From positions 62,001 to 126,000 of the forward strand of contig NZ_NPBY01000003.1 in the NCBI RefSeq assembly GCF_002272015.1: a DNA stretch of 64,000 nucleotides, read 5' to 3'. The translations under genes and the position numbers were made by a program. Shown in pieces: positions 34,576 to 44,448 of the stretch. Under the pieces are notes generated by a model. That model was given only the letters and a program-made list of their open reading frames with translations. It was not told the origin of the DNA and did no database searches. This stretch comes from Paenibacillus campinasensis (GTDB lineage Bacteria; Bacillota; Bacilli; Paenibacillales; Paenibacillaceae). Numbering within the stretch: position 1 is the stretch's first letter; each line of letters opens with the position of its first letter.

Positions 34576-37017
34576 ATGACGGATCATCAGCAATCAGGAT
34601 ACGGCTACCAGCCGACGCAAATCGAGCCCAAGTGGCAGAAGTATTGGGACGAGCACAAAACCTTTAAAACCGAAGAGCAATCTTCCAAACCGAAATTTTA
34701 TGCACTGGATATGTTCCCGTATCCATCGGGTTCAGGCCTCCATGTAGGGCATCCCGAGGGTTATACGGCAACTGATATCGTATCCCGCTACAAGCGTATG
34801 CGCGGATACAATGTGCTTCATCCGATGGGCTGGGATGCATTCGGTTTGCCTGCCGAGCAGTATGCGATGGATACGGGCAAGCATCCGCGCGATTTCACAC
34901 TGCAGAACATCGATAATTTCCGCAGACAGATTAAGTCGCTGGGCTTTTCGTATGACTGGGATCGGGAGATCAGCACCACCGACCCGGACTATTATAAATG
35001 GACCCAGTGGATTTTTATACAGCTTTACAAGCGGGGTCTTGCCTATGTGGCGGAAGTTCCGGTGAACTGGTGCGAAGCGCTCGGCACGGTTCTCGCGAAT
35101 GAAGAGGTCATCGACGGCAAGAGTGAACGCGGCGGCCATCCGGTTGTGCGCAAGCCGATGCGTCAGTGGATTCTGCGCATTACGGCATACGCTGATCGCC
35201 TGCTCGAGGATCTGGATGAGCTGGACTGGAGCGACAGCCTGAAGGAGATGCAGCGCAACTGGATCGGCAAGTCGACCGGTGCGGAAGTCCGGTTTGACAT
35301 CGAGGGCCATGACAGCCAGCTCGAAGTATTCACGACTCGCCCGGACACCCTGTTCGGAGCGAGCTACTGCGTACTGGCTCCGGAGCATGAACTGGTCGAA
35401 CGGATTACAACCGAAGAGCAGCGCGAGGCGGTTAAAGCTTACCAAGAGGTGGCTGCTCGCAAGAGCGACCTGGAGCGGACAGATCTTGCCAAGGACAAAA
35501 CCGGCGTATTCACGGGCGCTTATGCCATCAATCCGGCGAACGGTGCCAGAATGCCGATCTGGATTGCTGATTATGTGCTCGCAGGCTACGGCACAGGCGC
35601 GATTATGGCCGTACCGGGCCATGATACCCGCGACTGGGAGTTTGCCAAGCAGTTTGGCCTGGACATCATTGAGGTGGTGAAGGGCGGCAATGTGGAGGAA
35701 GAGGCCTATACGGGCGATGGAGAGCATGTCAACTCCGACTTCCTGAACGGATTGAACAACGAAGCGGCCATCAACGAAATGATCGCCTGGCTGGAGAAGA
35801 ACGGCAAAGGTCAGAAGAAAGTGACCTATCGCCTTCGCGACTGGCTGTTCAGCCGCCAGCGTTACTGGGGAGAGCCGATACCGATTCTCCATCTCGAAGA
35901 CGGATCGATGAAGCCGGTTCCTGAGGATCAGCTTCCGCTTCTGCTTCCGGATGTCGATCAGATCAAGCCGTCCGGCACCGGTGAATCTCCGCTTGCGAAC
36001 GTGACGGAATGGGTGGAGACAGTGGATCCGGAGACCGGCATGAAGGCGCGGCGCGAGACCAATACGATGCCGCAATGGGCCGGCAGCTGCTGGTACTATC
36101 TGCGATACATCGACCCGAAGAACAACGAAGAACTGTGCTCGAAGGAGAAGCAGAAGGAATGGTTGCCGGTTGACCTGTACATCGGCGGTGCGGAGCATGC
36201 GGTGCTGCATTTGCTGTACGCCCGTTTCTGGCATAAGGTGCTGTATGATCTGGGTGTGGTCGACACCAAGGAGCCGTTCCAGAAACTGGTGAACCAGGGG
36301 ATGATCCTGGGGACCAACAATGAGAAGATGAGTAAATCCCGCGGCAACGTCATCAATCCGGATGATATTGTAAAGGAATACGGTGCTGACACCTTGCGTG
36401 TATACGAGATGTTCATGGGGCCGCTGGAAGCGACCAAGCCATGGAATACGAACGGAGTGGAAGGCACGTACCGCTTCCTCTCGCGCGTATGGCGCCTGTT
36501 CATCGGAGAAGATGGCAGCCTCAATCCTAGAATTGTGGACGCTGAGGGTACCGACGAGTTCAAGCGTATGCTGCACAAAACGATTAAAAAAGTCACCGAC
36601 GATTTCGAGCATCTGCGCTTCAACACGGCGATCAGCCAGCTGATGATCTTCATTAATGAAGCCTACAAAACCGATGTTCTTCCGCGCAAGGCGATGGAGA
36701 ACTTTGTACAGATGCTGTCCCCGCTTGCGCCTCACTTGGCTGAGGAGCTGTGGAGCCGACTCGGTTACAGCGGCAGTATTACCTATGTATCCTGGCCGGA
36801 ATATGACGAGGCTTGGACCGTGGAAGCTGAAGTCGAAATCGTCGTTCAGGTTAACGGCAAAATTGTGGAGCGCACCAAGGTTGCGCCGGACATGAATCAA
36901 GAAGCCATGCAAGAACATAGCCTCTCCCTTCCAAATGTCAAGCAGGCGCTGGAAGGGAAGAGTATTCGCAAAGTAATCGCTGTACCGGGTAAACTGGTCA
37001 ATATCGTGGCCGGTTAA
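34576..37017 (+). CDS. leuS: Leucyl-tRNA synthetase
   Basis: This 813-residue class I synthetase charges tRNA-Leu. The HIGH motif is HVGH at residues 56-59, within [15 protein letters not shown]; the editing (CP1) domain spans about 220-420 with [12 protein letters not shown]; the KMSKS motif is [10 protein letters not shown] near 585. A C-terminal domain ends with [11 protein letters not shown]. The start at 34576 follows GGAGGAGCAGG. It is controlled by the T-box above and overlaps the convergent comER by 20 bp. Confidence 0.97.
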   Translation: MTDHQQSGYGYQPTQIEPKWQKYWDEHKTFKTEEQSSKPKFYALDMFPYPSGSGLHVGHPEGYTATDIVSRYKRMRGYNVLHPMGWDAFGLPAEQYAMDTGKHPRDFTLQNIDNFRRQIKSLGFSYDWDREISTTDPDYYKWTQWIFIQLYKRGLAYVAEVPVNWCEALGTVLANEEVIDGKSERGGHPVVRKPMRQWILRITAYADRLLEDLDELDWSDSLKEMQRNWIGKSTGAEVRFDIEGHDSQLEVFTTRPDTLFGASYCVLAPEHELVERITTEEQREAVKAYQEVAARKSDLERTDLAKDKTGVFTGAYAINPANGARMPIWIADYVLAGYGTGAIMAVPGHDTRDWEFAKQFGLDIIEVVKGGNVEEEAYTGDGEHVNSDFLNGLNNEAAINEMIAWLEKNGKGQKKVTYRLRDWLFSRQRYWGEPIPILHLEDGSMKPVPEDQLPLLLPDVDQIKPSGTGESPLANVTEWVETVDPETGMKARRETNTMPQWAGSCWYYLRYIDPKNNEELCSKEKQKEWLPVDLYIGGAEHAVLHLLYARFWHKVLYDLGVVDTKEPFQKLVNQGMILGTNNEKMSKSRGNVINPDDIVKEYGADTLRVYEMFMGPLEATKPWNTNGVEGTYRFLSRVWRLFIGEDGSLNPRIVDAEGTDEFKRMLHKTIKKVTDDFEHLRFNTAISQLMIFINEAYKTDVLPRKAMENFVQMLSPLAPHLAEELWSRLGYSGSITYVSWPEYDEAWTVEAEVEIVVQVNGKIVERTKVAPDMNQEAMQEHSLSLPNVKQALEGKSIRKVIAVPGKLVNIVAG

Positions 37018-37840
37018 TTGTAAAACCAAAGGCGGCGTCGAGTTTTACCAAATCCTCATCATATTTGTCATGTGTCGTTTGGATTAATTGGTAAAACAGC
37101 CCGTTCAGGTGACCGTTAAGCAGGCGCAGCGCCTGAGCGGTGATGCCGCCTGGAACCGCTACACGTTCCTGAAGCTGCTCAGGGGAGAAACCTTCTTCCG
37201 TGAGCAGCTTGCCGGTGCCAAGCAGCATTTCACCGGCCAGCGTGTTCAGCGTTCCGCGGTCAGCCCCGGTTAGTTCGACGGCAGCGTCGATCCATTTTTC
37301 CACAAACAAACTCAAAAAAGCAGGCCCGCAGCTGGAGAAATCGGAAGTGATTCGCGTGTGCGATTCCAGTATCTCAACGGGCCTGCTGATATAAGACAGG
37401 AGGCTTTCAATAAGCTGCCTGTCTTCTTCTTTTATTCGGGAGCCATACATGCATAACGTCGCTCCGCCTCCCGTTTTGTTGGTGATGCTGGGTATAATTT
37501 TAGCCACCTTGCATGGCAGCGACGATTCCAGGTGGATCAGCTGGACCGGGCTGGTGATCGAAATCGCGATCTGCTCGGGCCTGAGCGAGGACTGGATTTC
37601 ATCAATGACAGCTTTAAATTCCAACGGTTTGATACATAAGAAGATGAGGTCGCTTTCCGAGGCGGTTTCCGAATTACAGCTGCAAACGCTTAAGCCGGGA
37701 TGCCGCTCCGCCAGCAACAACGCTTTTTCAGGGCTCCGATTGCTGACAAGAATTTGCTTAGGCTGGAGTGCACCCAAGTGGATGAAGGAATCGATCAGCA
37801 GGCTTCCCATACTGCCCGTACCGATAAAACCGACCTTCAT
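36998..37840 (-). CDS. comER: ComER, pyrroline-5-carboxylate reductase-like protein
   Basis: This 280-residue Rossmann protein ([17 protein letters not shown] at the N-terminus) is related to ProC and lies divergent from comEA exactly as comER does in B. subtilis, where it is not needed for competence but has been linked to sporulation timing. The C-terminal dimer domain contains [28 protein letters not shown] stands 8 bases before the ATG. Its last 20 bp overlap the end of leuS on the other strand. Confidence 0.92.
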   Translation of the reverse strand: MKVGFIGTGSMGSLLIDSFIHLGALQPKQILVSNRSPEKALLLAERHPGLSVCSCNSETASESDLIFLCIKPLEFKAVIDEIQSSLRPEQIAISITSPVQLIHLESSLPCKVAKIIPSITNKTGGGATLCMYGSRIKEEDRQLIESLLSYISRPVEILESHTRITSDFSSCGPAFLSLFVEKWIDAAVELTGADRGTLNTLAGEMLLGTGKLLTEEGFSPEQLQERVAVPGGITAQALRLLNGHLNGLFYQLIQTTHDKYDEDLVKLDAAFGFTINRPRY

Positions 37841-38008
37841 GGTTACTTCCCTCCTTTCGCGCGTTACGGCAGAAATGTACCGTTCTTACGTCTAATGTAT
37901 GTGAGAGTCGGCGAATCATGACCAATTTCGCAGCATTTAGATTACAGGATTTGCGTTAGCAAGGAAGTTCTTTCAGTGAAGTTGAATTGAAGAACAGGAG
38001 TGGTGTAA

Positions 38009-38656
38009 ATGAGACGAATATCTCACGGGTTCATGATGGCAGCAGGCATTGTCGGCTGTGGACTTATTTTGTTTGCCGGAACGCCTTCCAAAGGGATGGA
38101 GGGCTGGGAACCGCTTAATGACCGGTTAGAGCAGACGCTGCTGGAGCTGGAGCAGCCGGCCCCTGTAGCTGAAGCGAGCGGAGACGCAGGGCTGCCCGCT
38201 TCGATGGCTGCGGCGGATACGAATGCGAAGGCGCCGCAGAACAATAGCGGTGAAGCAGCTTCGGCCCAGCAGCAGGGAGCCGCTTCACAAGAGCAGGAGA
38301 TGCCTGGTCCGGATGAAGCGGGCGGGCAGGCGCCTCCCGCTGGTGCGATCCCGAGCACAGTCCCGCCAGCTGAAGCCCCTTCCCAGGCTGAAGGGAGCGC
38401 CGCTTCGCCGCCGGTCGCCGCTGCTCCATCTGTTCAGCCCGCTGACCCGGCTTCGAGTTCGTCCGGCATAATCAACATCAATACCGCATCCGCGGCACAG
38501 CTGATGGAACTGCCAGGCATCGGCGAGAAGAAAGCCCAAGCGATCATCGAATACCGCAACCGGTCCGGACCTTTCCGGAATGCCACCGATCTGATGAATG
38601 TCAAAGGCATCGGACCGAAAATGATGGAGAAGATGATGCCTTACGTTGGACTTTAG
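38009..38656 (+). CDS. comEA: ComEA, competence DNA receptor (no SLBB domain)
   Basis: This 215-residue protein has an N-terminal membrane anchor (about residues 9-26) and a C-terminal helix-hairpin-helix DNA-binding domain (about 153-215, INTASAAQLMELPGIGEKKA and NVKGIGPKMMEKMMPYVGL). ComEA binds incoming DNA outside the membrane and passes it to ComEC. Residues about 45-150 are an Ala/Pro/Gln/Ser-rich low-complexity linker; the SLBB beta-grasp/oligomerisation domain that Bacillus ComEA carries there is not visible. Next gene is comEB, as in B. subtilis. Confidence 0.9.
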   Translation: MRRISHGFMMAAGIVGCGLILFAGTPSKGMEGWEPLNDRLEQTLLELEQPAPVAEASGDAGLPASMAAADTNAKAPQNNSGEAASAQQQGAASQEQEMPGPDEAGGQAPPAGAIPSTVPPAEAPSQAEGSAASPPVAAAPSVQPADPASSSSGIININTASAAQLMELPGIGEKKAQAIIEYRNRSGPFRNATDLMNVKGIGPKMMEKMMPYVGL

Positions 38657-38713
38657 CTGTGTGCTACAATAAAGGCAAGACAGATTACTGATAAGGGAAC
38701 AGGTGACATTACA

Positions 38714-39232
38714 ATGAGTACGGATCAACGTAAAGATTGGGATACCTATTTTATGGATATCGCCTACATGGTATCGACCCGCTCCCAGTGCCCCCGTCGT
38801 CATGTGGGCGCCGTGCTGGTACAGGGCAAGAAGCTGCTGGGCACTGCCTATAACGGGGCGCCAATGGGTGTGCCGGACTGCTCGGAGGCAGGCTGCATGA
38901 TTTCGGAGGAATATGAGGTTGTGAACCAGGACGGGCAGGAGTTCATGGTGAAAAAACAGCGCTGTATCCGCACGATTCATGCGGAGCAGAATCTGCTGCT
39001 GTTTACCGATCGGATCGACAGGGAGGGCAGCACCGTCTATGTGACGGATGAGCCCTGCTGGACATGTGCCAATATGCTAGCGAACAGCGGCATCGTTGAA
39101 ATTGTGTATCATCGCCCGTATCCTAAGGATACGGAAAAGGTATCGCGGATGATGGAGCAGAAGGGGATTCAATTCCGCCAGTTCCTGCAATATGAACCTC
39201 CGCGCGAGACGTTGATGAGTGTGGTCGAATGA
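38714..39232 (+). CDS. comEB: ComEB, dCMP deaminase
   Basis: This 172-residue cytosolic enzyme deaminates dCMP to dUMP. Zinc and catalytic residues are His/Glu in RTIHAEQNLLLF and the Cys pair in DEPCWTCANML. A second zinc site in dCMP deaminases may be formed by CSEAGCM. AGGTGAC precedes the ATG. It lies in the comE locus but its link to transformation is only positional; a strong terminator separates it from comEC. Confidence 0.95.
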   Translation: MSTDQRKDWDTYFMDIAYMVSTRSQCPRRHVGAVLVQGKKLLGTAYNGAPMGVPDCSEAGCMISEEYEVVNQDGQEFMVKKQRCIRTIHAEQNLLLFTDRIDREGSTVYVTDEPCWTCANMLANSGIVEIVYHRPYPKDTEKVSRMMEQKGIQFRQFLQYEPPRETLMSVVE

Positions 39233-39271
39233 GACTGCTTTAATAGATCATTCATACAGTTTGGGGAAGTA

Positions 39272-39309
39272 CCCTGGTCTGCTTTTTTTAAAGCGGACCA
39301 GGGTTTTTT
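39272..39309 (+). terminator. Terminator between comEB and comEC
   Basis: CCCTGGTCTGCTTT pairs with AAAGCGGACCAGGG (one wobble) and is followed by TTTTTT. It lies 40 bases after comEB and ends 35 bases before the comEC start. Confidence 0.88.
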
Positions 39310-39343
39310 AGTGAGCTGGGACAGGAAAGGTGGGTGGAATGAT

Positions 39344-42130
39344 ATGAAACGAAGACCTCTTCTGGCGTTTACCGTAATGTGGGTCATCGGAAGCGGGGCG
39401 GCAAGCATGTGGTCGGGCTCCCGGCTTATGCTCGTGCTGGCAGGCATGCTGATGCTGGTCCTCGTCCTTTGCTGCCTGGAAGAGGCAGGGCGAGGAATAA
39501 TGCTGTGTATGCTATTGTCACTATCTCTGGGGGCTCTGTATTGGGAGATGCATGATGCGGCCAATGTGAGCCAGCTATCGTCCAGCGCAGCGTCCGGGGA
39601 TGAGATGGGGACGATTACCGGCTCGGGTACGATTGCATCTCCGGTTGAGATCGACGGAGATCGGGCCAGTTTTAGAGTTATGCTGCGTGAAGCAGATATC
39701 GGCGAGAGTGACGGCAGCGCCTTGGCAGCCGCAGACCCGCAAATGGATGCTGGGGTTGATGAAGCTGCCGATGTACAAGGGGGCGGAGCGTACACATCAG
39801 GACGATCCGTCAAGGAAACGGTGATGGTTCAGGTCAAACTGCTGAGCGTTGATGAAGTCCAGGTGGTCCGAGCTTGGCAGCGAGGGGATACGATTTGGCT
39901 TCAAGGAGAGCTACAGCAGCCGGGGGAGGCGCGTAATTTTGACGGTTTTGATTACCGGGCGTATTTGCGGACCGAGAAGATCCATTGGATCGTTCGGATG
40001 AATGGTGTGAGCCAGGCTGAGGTGGCGGCACCAAAGTCATGGCGTCCTGGTCATATATTAAGATGGAATGATTCGATCAGGCAGAGGCTCGGGGACAAGC
40101 TGGACCAGCTGTATGACGGCGTGCATGCGGGCTTTATGAAAGGCCTGGTCATCGGCAACCGCGATGATCTGGACCCGGAGACGTTTCGCGAGTTTTCACG
40201 TCTGGGGTTGACCCATATATTAGCGATATCCGGAATGCATGTCGCGGTAGTGACAGGATGTTTGCTGTTCATCTTGTCTGCCATGAAGCTGACCCGGGAA
40301 ACTTCATTGACGGTTGCCATGTGGCTGCTTCCCTTGTACGTGTTGTTGACAGGAGCCAGTCCATCTGTGGTGCGGGCTGGCATGATGGGGGGCATCGGGC
40401 TGTATGCAGCCAAGCGACGATTGCTGAAGGACGGATTGAACATTTTAAGTGCGGCCGCGCTCATAATGCTGGTCTGGAATCCGTATTATTTGCTGAATGT
40501 CAGCTTTCAGCTCTCGTTTATTGTCACCGCAGGACTGATGATTTTTGTTCCGATGATGATGAGGCTGTTCTCGAAATTACCGGCATGGCTGGCAGGATCG
40601 GCAAGTGTAACGGTGGTCGCCCAGCTGGTCTCTTTTCCGCTCACGATCTATTATTTCAACCAGTTTTCGCTGCTGTCGGTGGCGGCCAATCTGGTTCTGG
40701 TTCCGCTCATCAGCATGGTCGTGCTGCCGCTGGGGATGATCTCGCTGCTCCTGGGCTGGCTATGGATGGAGGGGGCAGGATGGGTGGCACGGGCGGCAGA
40801 GCTGATCAATGGACTCACGTTTGGCATTGTAGAATGGATGAATGCGCCTCTAAGCTTCAGGACGATTTGGGCATCTCCTTCATTCTTATGGATTGTCGGA
40901 TATTTCGGTCTGCTGTACGGCTTGCTTTATTTGTTGAAAAAGAGAGCCGAGGATTTGGCGCCGGACAGCCAGTCTTCGGATGACACGGTCCCTCTCCTCG
41001 TCCCTGCGTCGAGAAGGGGGGATACAGGAGCGACAGGCTATGCGCCGGGGACGCGCGGACTTGCCCCGCCGGCGGGCGCCGGGCTGCCGCCCGTTATAGG
41101 CAGGCTTATCTCCAGCCTGATGCTTGGCAGGTTCTACGCTGCGGGGCAGCTGCTGGAGCGTTATGGATACCGGGTGCTGACGATGTGCTGTGCAGGCGGT
41201 TTGCTGCTGCTTTTGTACAGCGGATATCAGTCGCCATCCACTCACGGAGCCGGAGTGGTGCAGTTTCTGGACGTGGGACAGGGAGATTCGATTCTGGTGA
41301 CCACCCCGGAAGGGAAGTTTATTCTCATCGATGGCGGCGGGACACTCAATTTTCGCAAGGAGAGCGATGCGTGGAAAGAAAGGAAGGACCCTTTTGAAGT
41401 GGGGAAAAATGTGGTCGTGCCGCTATTGAAGAAGCGCGGTGTTCATCAGCTGGAGGCCGTGCTTGCAACCCATTTTGATCAGGATCATGTGGGCGGCTTG
41501 CTGGCGGTGATCGAGGAAATTCCGGTGAAGTCGATATGGATCAACGGAACGGCCGCGGATTCCAGTGCCTTTACAGCGTTCATGGCGTCCGCCGTGTCAA
41601 AGAGAATTCCGGTATATCCCGGAAAGGCCGAGTCAGGGGCATGGAGGATCGACAAGGATACCGAAGTGAGGTTTCTTGCGCCCAGCCTGCCGGAGGGAAC
41701 AGGAAATCATAGCCTGCTGCCGTTGATTAAGGAACAGAATCATGCTTCACTAGTATTTGTGATGGAGATGAGCGGAGGACGATTTCTTTTTACCGGTGAT
41801 ACAGATGCGGCCGCAGAGCAGAAATTATTGCTTCAGCAAGGACGCGACCGTGTGATGGCAAAGGGGCCGGTCGATGTTATGAAGGTTGCGCATCACGGGA
41901 GCAAAACATCCACTTCGGATGCCTGGCTGAGCGCCTGGCGGCCCAAGGTGTCGGTCATCTCGGCAGGCGTTAACAACCGGTACGGCCATCCCCATCCGGA
42001 TGTGGTCCATCGGCTTGAAGAGAGCGGAACGCTCATATATCAGACCAATCTTCACGGGGAAATTCAGTTGAGAATAAAGGATGGTTTGTTCGAGGCAAGA
42101 ACGAGATTGACAGCCTCCGACGAATCGTGA
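39344..42130 (+). CDS. comEC: ComEC, DNA-uptake channel with metallo-beta-lactamase domain
   Basis: This 928-residue membrane protein carries transforming single-stranded DNA into the cell. Two or three N-terminal helices lead into an outer DUF4131/OB-like domain (about 60-220), then the Competence domain with about seven helices (GLTHILAISGMHVAVVTGCL near 290), and a C-terminal metallo-beta-lactamase nuclease-like domain with VGQGDSIL, THFDQDHVGG and KVAHHGSKTSTS. All these metal motifs are intact, so nuclease activity is plausible. The ATG at 39344 is preferred to a GTG at 39311, which touches the terminator T-run. Confidence 0.94.
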   Translation: MKRRPLLAFTVMWVIGSGAASMWSGSRLMLVLAGMLMLVLVLCCLEEAGRGIMLCMLLSLSLGALYWEMHDAANVSQLSSSAASGDEMGTITGSGTIASPVEIDGDRASFRVMLREADIGESDGSALAAADPQMDAGVDEAADVQGGGAYTSGRSVKETVMVQVKLLSVDEVQVVRAWQRGDTIWLQGELQQPGEARNFDGFDYRAYLRTEKIHWIVRMNGVSQAEVAAPKSWRPGHILRWNDSIRQRLGDKLDQLYDGVHAGFMKGLVIGNRDDLDPETFREFSRLGLTHILAISGMHVAVVTGCLLFILSAMKLTRETSLTVAMWLLPLYVLLTGASPSVVRAGMMGGIGLYAAKRRLLKDGLNILSAAALIMLVWNPYYLLNVSFQLSFIVTAGLMIFVPMMMRLFSKLPAWLAGSASVTVVAQLVSFPLTIYYFNQFSLLSVAANLVLVPLISMVVLPLGMISLLLGWLWMEGAGWVARAAELINGLTFGIVEWMNAPLSFRTIWASPSFLWIVGYFGLLYGLLYLLKKRAEDLAPDSQSSDDTVPLLVPASRRGDTGATGYAPGTRGLAPPAGAGLPPVIGRLISSLMLGRFYAAGQLLERYGYRVLTMCCAGGLLLLLYSGYQSPSTHGAGVVQFLDVGQGDSILVTTPEGKFILIDGGGTLNFRKESDAWKERKDPFEVGKNVVVPLLKKRGVHQLEAVLATHFDQDHVGGLLAVIEEIPVKSIWINGTAADSSAFTAFMASAVSKRIPVYPGKAESGAWRIDKDTEVRFLAPSLPEGTGNHSLLPLIKEQNHASLVFVMEMSGGRFLFTGDTDAAAEQKLLLQQGRDRVMAKGPVDVMKVAHHGSKTSTSDAWLSAWRPKVSVISAGVNNRYGHPHPDVVHRLEESGTLIYQTNLHGEIQLRIKDGLFEARTRLTASDES

Positions 42131-42297
42131 CATGTTTGTATTAGCCGCGTTACAGGAATTGGTCGAAGGCAGCCTGATGACGTTGCCTTTGATATTTGGT
42201 ATAGTTAGATGAAGTTTCCTGAAAATAATAGGTTACATAACGCAACATTTTTGTCATCATATCCGTCTGTATGTATGCAGGGAGAGGGGGATCCACT

Positions 42298-42846
42298 GTG
42301 GTGGAGCAGGGACTCATCAGAGCCGCTCAATCGGGCGATCGCGACGCTCTAATCACCCTATTGCGAGAAATTGAACATCATGTTTACCGAACGGCCTACT
42401 ATATTTTAAACAATGAACAGGATGCGTTGGATGCGGCGCAGGAAGCGCTGATACGCGTGTACACCAAGATCAACTCCTATGAGGAGAAAGCGCAGTTCAA
42501 AACCTGGGTGCAGCGTATTGTCACCAATATATGCATCGACAAGTTCCGCAGAACGAAGCCGACGGTGTCCATCGAGGAGCATGAGATGGTGTTCCAGGAT
42601 CAGACCGATGTGGAGAGGGAAGTGCTCTCCGGTTATTTGGCCCAGGACATCCACGAGGCCATCAACAAGCTGCCGGATCATCATCGGACCGTCATCGTTC
42701 TAAGGTATTTGCAGGACTTATCCTACAACGAAATTGCTGCTTGTCTGAATCTTCCGCTGAATACGGTGAAATCGTATTTATTCAGAGCCAGACAGCAGCT
42801 GCAGAATATGCTCCATGAGCATCAGAAAGGTGGTGTATCAGGATGA
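42298..42846 (+). CDS. ECF RNA polymerase sigma factor (SigW-like)
   Basis: This 182-residue factor has region 2 (DALDAAQEALIRVYTKINSY, then FKTWVQRIVTNICIDKFRR) and region 4 (LPDHHRTVIVLRYLQDLSYN, EIAACLNLPLNTVKSYLFRA). It resembles envelope-stress sigmas such as SigW. A GTG at 42298 follows GAGGGGG at 7 bases; an in-frame ATG at 42271 lacks a site. The gene overlaps its anti-sigma partner by 4 bp. I could not confirm an autoregulatory promoter by eye. Confidence 0.9.
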   Translation: MVEQGLIRAAQSGDRDALITLLREIEHHVYRTAYYILNNEQDALDAAQEALIRVYTKINSYEEKAQFKTWVQRIVTNICIDKFRRTKPTVSIEEHEMVFQDQTDVEREVLSGYLAQDIHEAINKLPDHHRTVIVLRYLQDLSYNEIAACLNLPLNTVKSYLFRARQQLQNMLHEHQKGGVSG

Positions 42847-44150
42847 ATTGTCAAGAGGTGGTGGAGAGCATGCATCGGTATCTGGACCGGGACTTGAGCT
42901 CGGATGAGACCGCGCTGATGTATCAGCATATTGCTGTGTGCCCATCATGTGCGGAGACGTTTCAGTTATTGAAGTCCTTATCCAAAGAGCTTGAAGAACT
43001 TCCGGCTGTGACGCCGCCCATCAGCCTGGTGGATGCCATTATGCCCCGTCTGGATGCGATTGACCGTGAACGTGGCGAGAGCCCTGCTCCTTCCAAGGAA
43101 ATCAGCAGCGAGCCCGCCGAGATGACGCCTGAGATTCGGCGCCCGAGACGCCAAGCCAACTGGTGGAGCACGATTGGCGGAAGAACAGCGATCGGCGCGG
43201 CCGCTGCTGCTGTCATTCTCGGTGTGGCGATCTTTAGCTTTGAGCCGAAGGTTATCTCCGAGGCTGAGCTTCCGTATGAGGAGGCTGAGACGCTTACCAA
43301 TGAGACCAGCGCTGCCGGGGAAAATCATGATGCGGAGCAACCGGAAGCAAGCATAATGATGGAGGATGCTCCGGCGGGCAGCGTGATGGATTCAGGGGAT
43401 GATGGAGACGCTGCCGGTGCTGCCGATGCCCACATCTACACGGCTCCGTCCACGACAAGCCAGGATGATGCTCCGGGGCTAACCCCGGATTCGAAACCGG
43501 ATCATCAGCCCGAAGAGCCTTCAGAGAAAGTTTCCGAGAAGCTGGGACCGCAAGAGTCTGCGCCAAACGATTCAAGCACGCCGAGTGCTTCGAATGATCC
43601 ACAGGGCACTAACAGCACCCGGAATTCGCAGACCCCAGGGAGCAATAACCCTTCCGAGGGGAGCGAGTCGACGCCGCCGACGGCAGCCGTTCCGCCGCAT
43701 GCCGCCGAGAGTCTGCCGCCTGAATCTGACGGCAGGGGAGAAGGGCCTTCGAATCAAGCGGAAGTGAACCCTCCGGAAGCGGGCGCGCTGGAGAGCTCCC
43801 AGCCCGAAGGCGGGAGGCTCGATATGGGACTGATGGCTACGGTGCCTGCTGCAGTCTGGGCATCTCCGGATGGCAGATATATGATCCAGCTCGAAGCAAA
43901 TGATTTTATCGTATACAGTGTACCCACAGATTCGAATGTACCGGCAGAGATTGTAGAATCGGTGCCTTTGAAAGGGGAGTGGGTGGCTGGAGAATGGGTT
44001 GACAATCAGACGTTCAGGTACCGAGTGAAGGTCGAGGAGCAGACGGTAGAGTCCGTATATACCGTTAAGAAGTCTTCGTCTTCACAGGAGACGTCCGGAA
44101 CCGGAACAAGTGGTTCTTCCGGAGGCCAGAATACGCCTGCCAGACCGTAA
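42843..44150 (+). CDS. Zinc-finger transmembrane anti-sigma factor
   Basis: This 435-residue protein begins with a zf-HC2 module (Cys3, His29, Cys33, Cys36), which should bind the upstream ECF sigma. One membrane helix (IGAAAAAVILGVAIFSF, about residues 117-133) follows. The outer part is a long Pro/Ser/Glu-rich, probably disordered spacer (about 140-325) ending in a small folded domain, VWASPDGRYMIQLEANDFIV. The unusually long spacer may reach into the cell wall. It overlaps the sigma gene (ATGA). Confidence 0.88.
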   Translation: MNCQEVVESMHRYLDRDLSSDETALMYQHIAVCPSCAETFQLLKSLSKELEELPAVTPPISLVDAIMPRLDAIDRERGESPAPSKEISSEPAEMTPEIRRPRRQANWWSTIGGRTAIGAAAAAVILGVAIFSFEPKVISEAELPYEEAETLTNETSAAGENHDAEQPEASIMMEDAPAGSVMDSGDDGDAAGAADAHIYTAPSTTSQDDAPGLTPDSKPDHQPEEPSEKVSEKLGPQESAPNDSSTPSASNDPQGTNSTRNSQTPGSNNPSEGSESTPPTAAVPPHAAESLPPESDGRGEGPSNQAEVNPPEAGALESSQPEGGRLDMGLMATVPAAVWASPDGRYMIQLEANDFIVYSVPTDSNVPAEIVESVPLKGEWVAGEWVDNQTFRYRVKVEEQTVESVYTVKKSSSSQETSGTGTSGSSGGQNTPARP

Positions 44151-44271
44151 AGCATCCAAAGCTGTATAAGCCCAATTTTATGTAGAGATATAAGAAATAG
44201 CGCACATTATCTGGAGATATGAATACGATATACTAGAGAGAGACACAAGACCAACGTAGCGTCGTATGACC

Positions 44272-44370
44272 GCCTCGGGGGATGATTCTAGAGCATCCTC
44301 TTCGGCGTTTATATAGATGTGTTGGGACAAAGGGACCTTGCTGCTGATAAAGCCGAGGTCCCTTTGTTTT
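44272..44370 (+). ncRNA. Two-hairpin intergenic element (possible small RNA or leader)
   Basis: The 298-bp gap before holA holds a hairpin at 44272-44306 (CGCC...GGGGATG/CATCCTC...GGCG) and a strong terminator at 44327-44370 (ACAAAGGGACCT/AGGTCCCTTTGT plus TTTT). Two hairpins in tandem without a coding gene between them suggest either a short independent RNA or an attenuator for holA. No frame with a ribosome site was found. Confidence 0.35.
44327..44370 (+). terminator. Intrinsic terminator upstream of holA
   Basis: ACAAAGGGACCT pairs perfectly with AGGTCCCTTTGT across an 17-nt loop and is followed by TTTT. It lies about 180 bases after the anti-sigma stop and 79 bases before holA. Confidence 0.82.
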
Positions 44371-44448
44371 ATACAAGCCTCGGACATCGTATCGCCCCGG
44401 ACCGAGTTTTTTGGTATAGTGTTACACAGAAGGAAAGGGGGAGCGCCG

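Noticed and set aside
34732..37029. A 765-codon open frame on the minus strand opposite leuS
   Set aside because: It mirrors leuS codon by codon, has no ribosome site and encodes no recognisable domain; long antisense frames are common in GC-rich coding DNA.
42180..42260. SigW-type autoregulatory promoter (TGAAAA...CGCA) before the second ECF sigma gene
   Set aside because: The spacer is about 15 bp and both boxes deviate from TGAAAC/CGTA, so the match is not convincing.
44317..44448. N-terminal extension of holA
   Set aside because: The extension is encoded by the terminator hairpin; a good ribosome site precedes the internal ATG at 44449.
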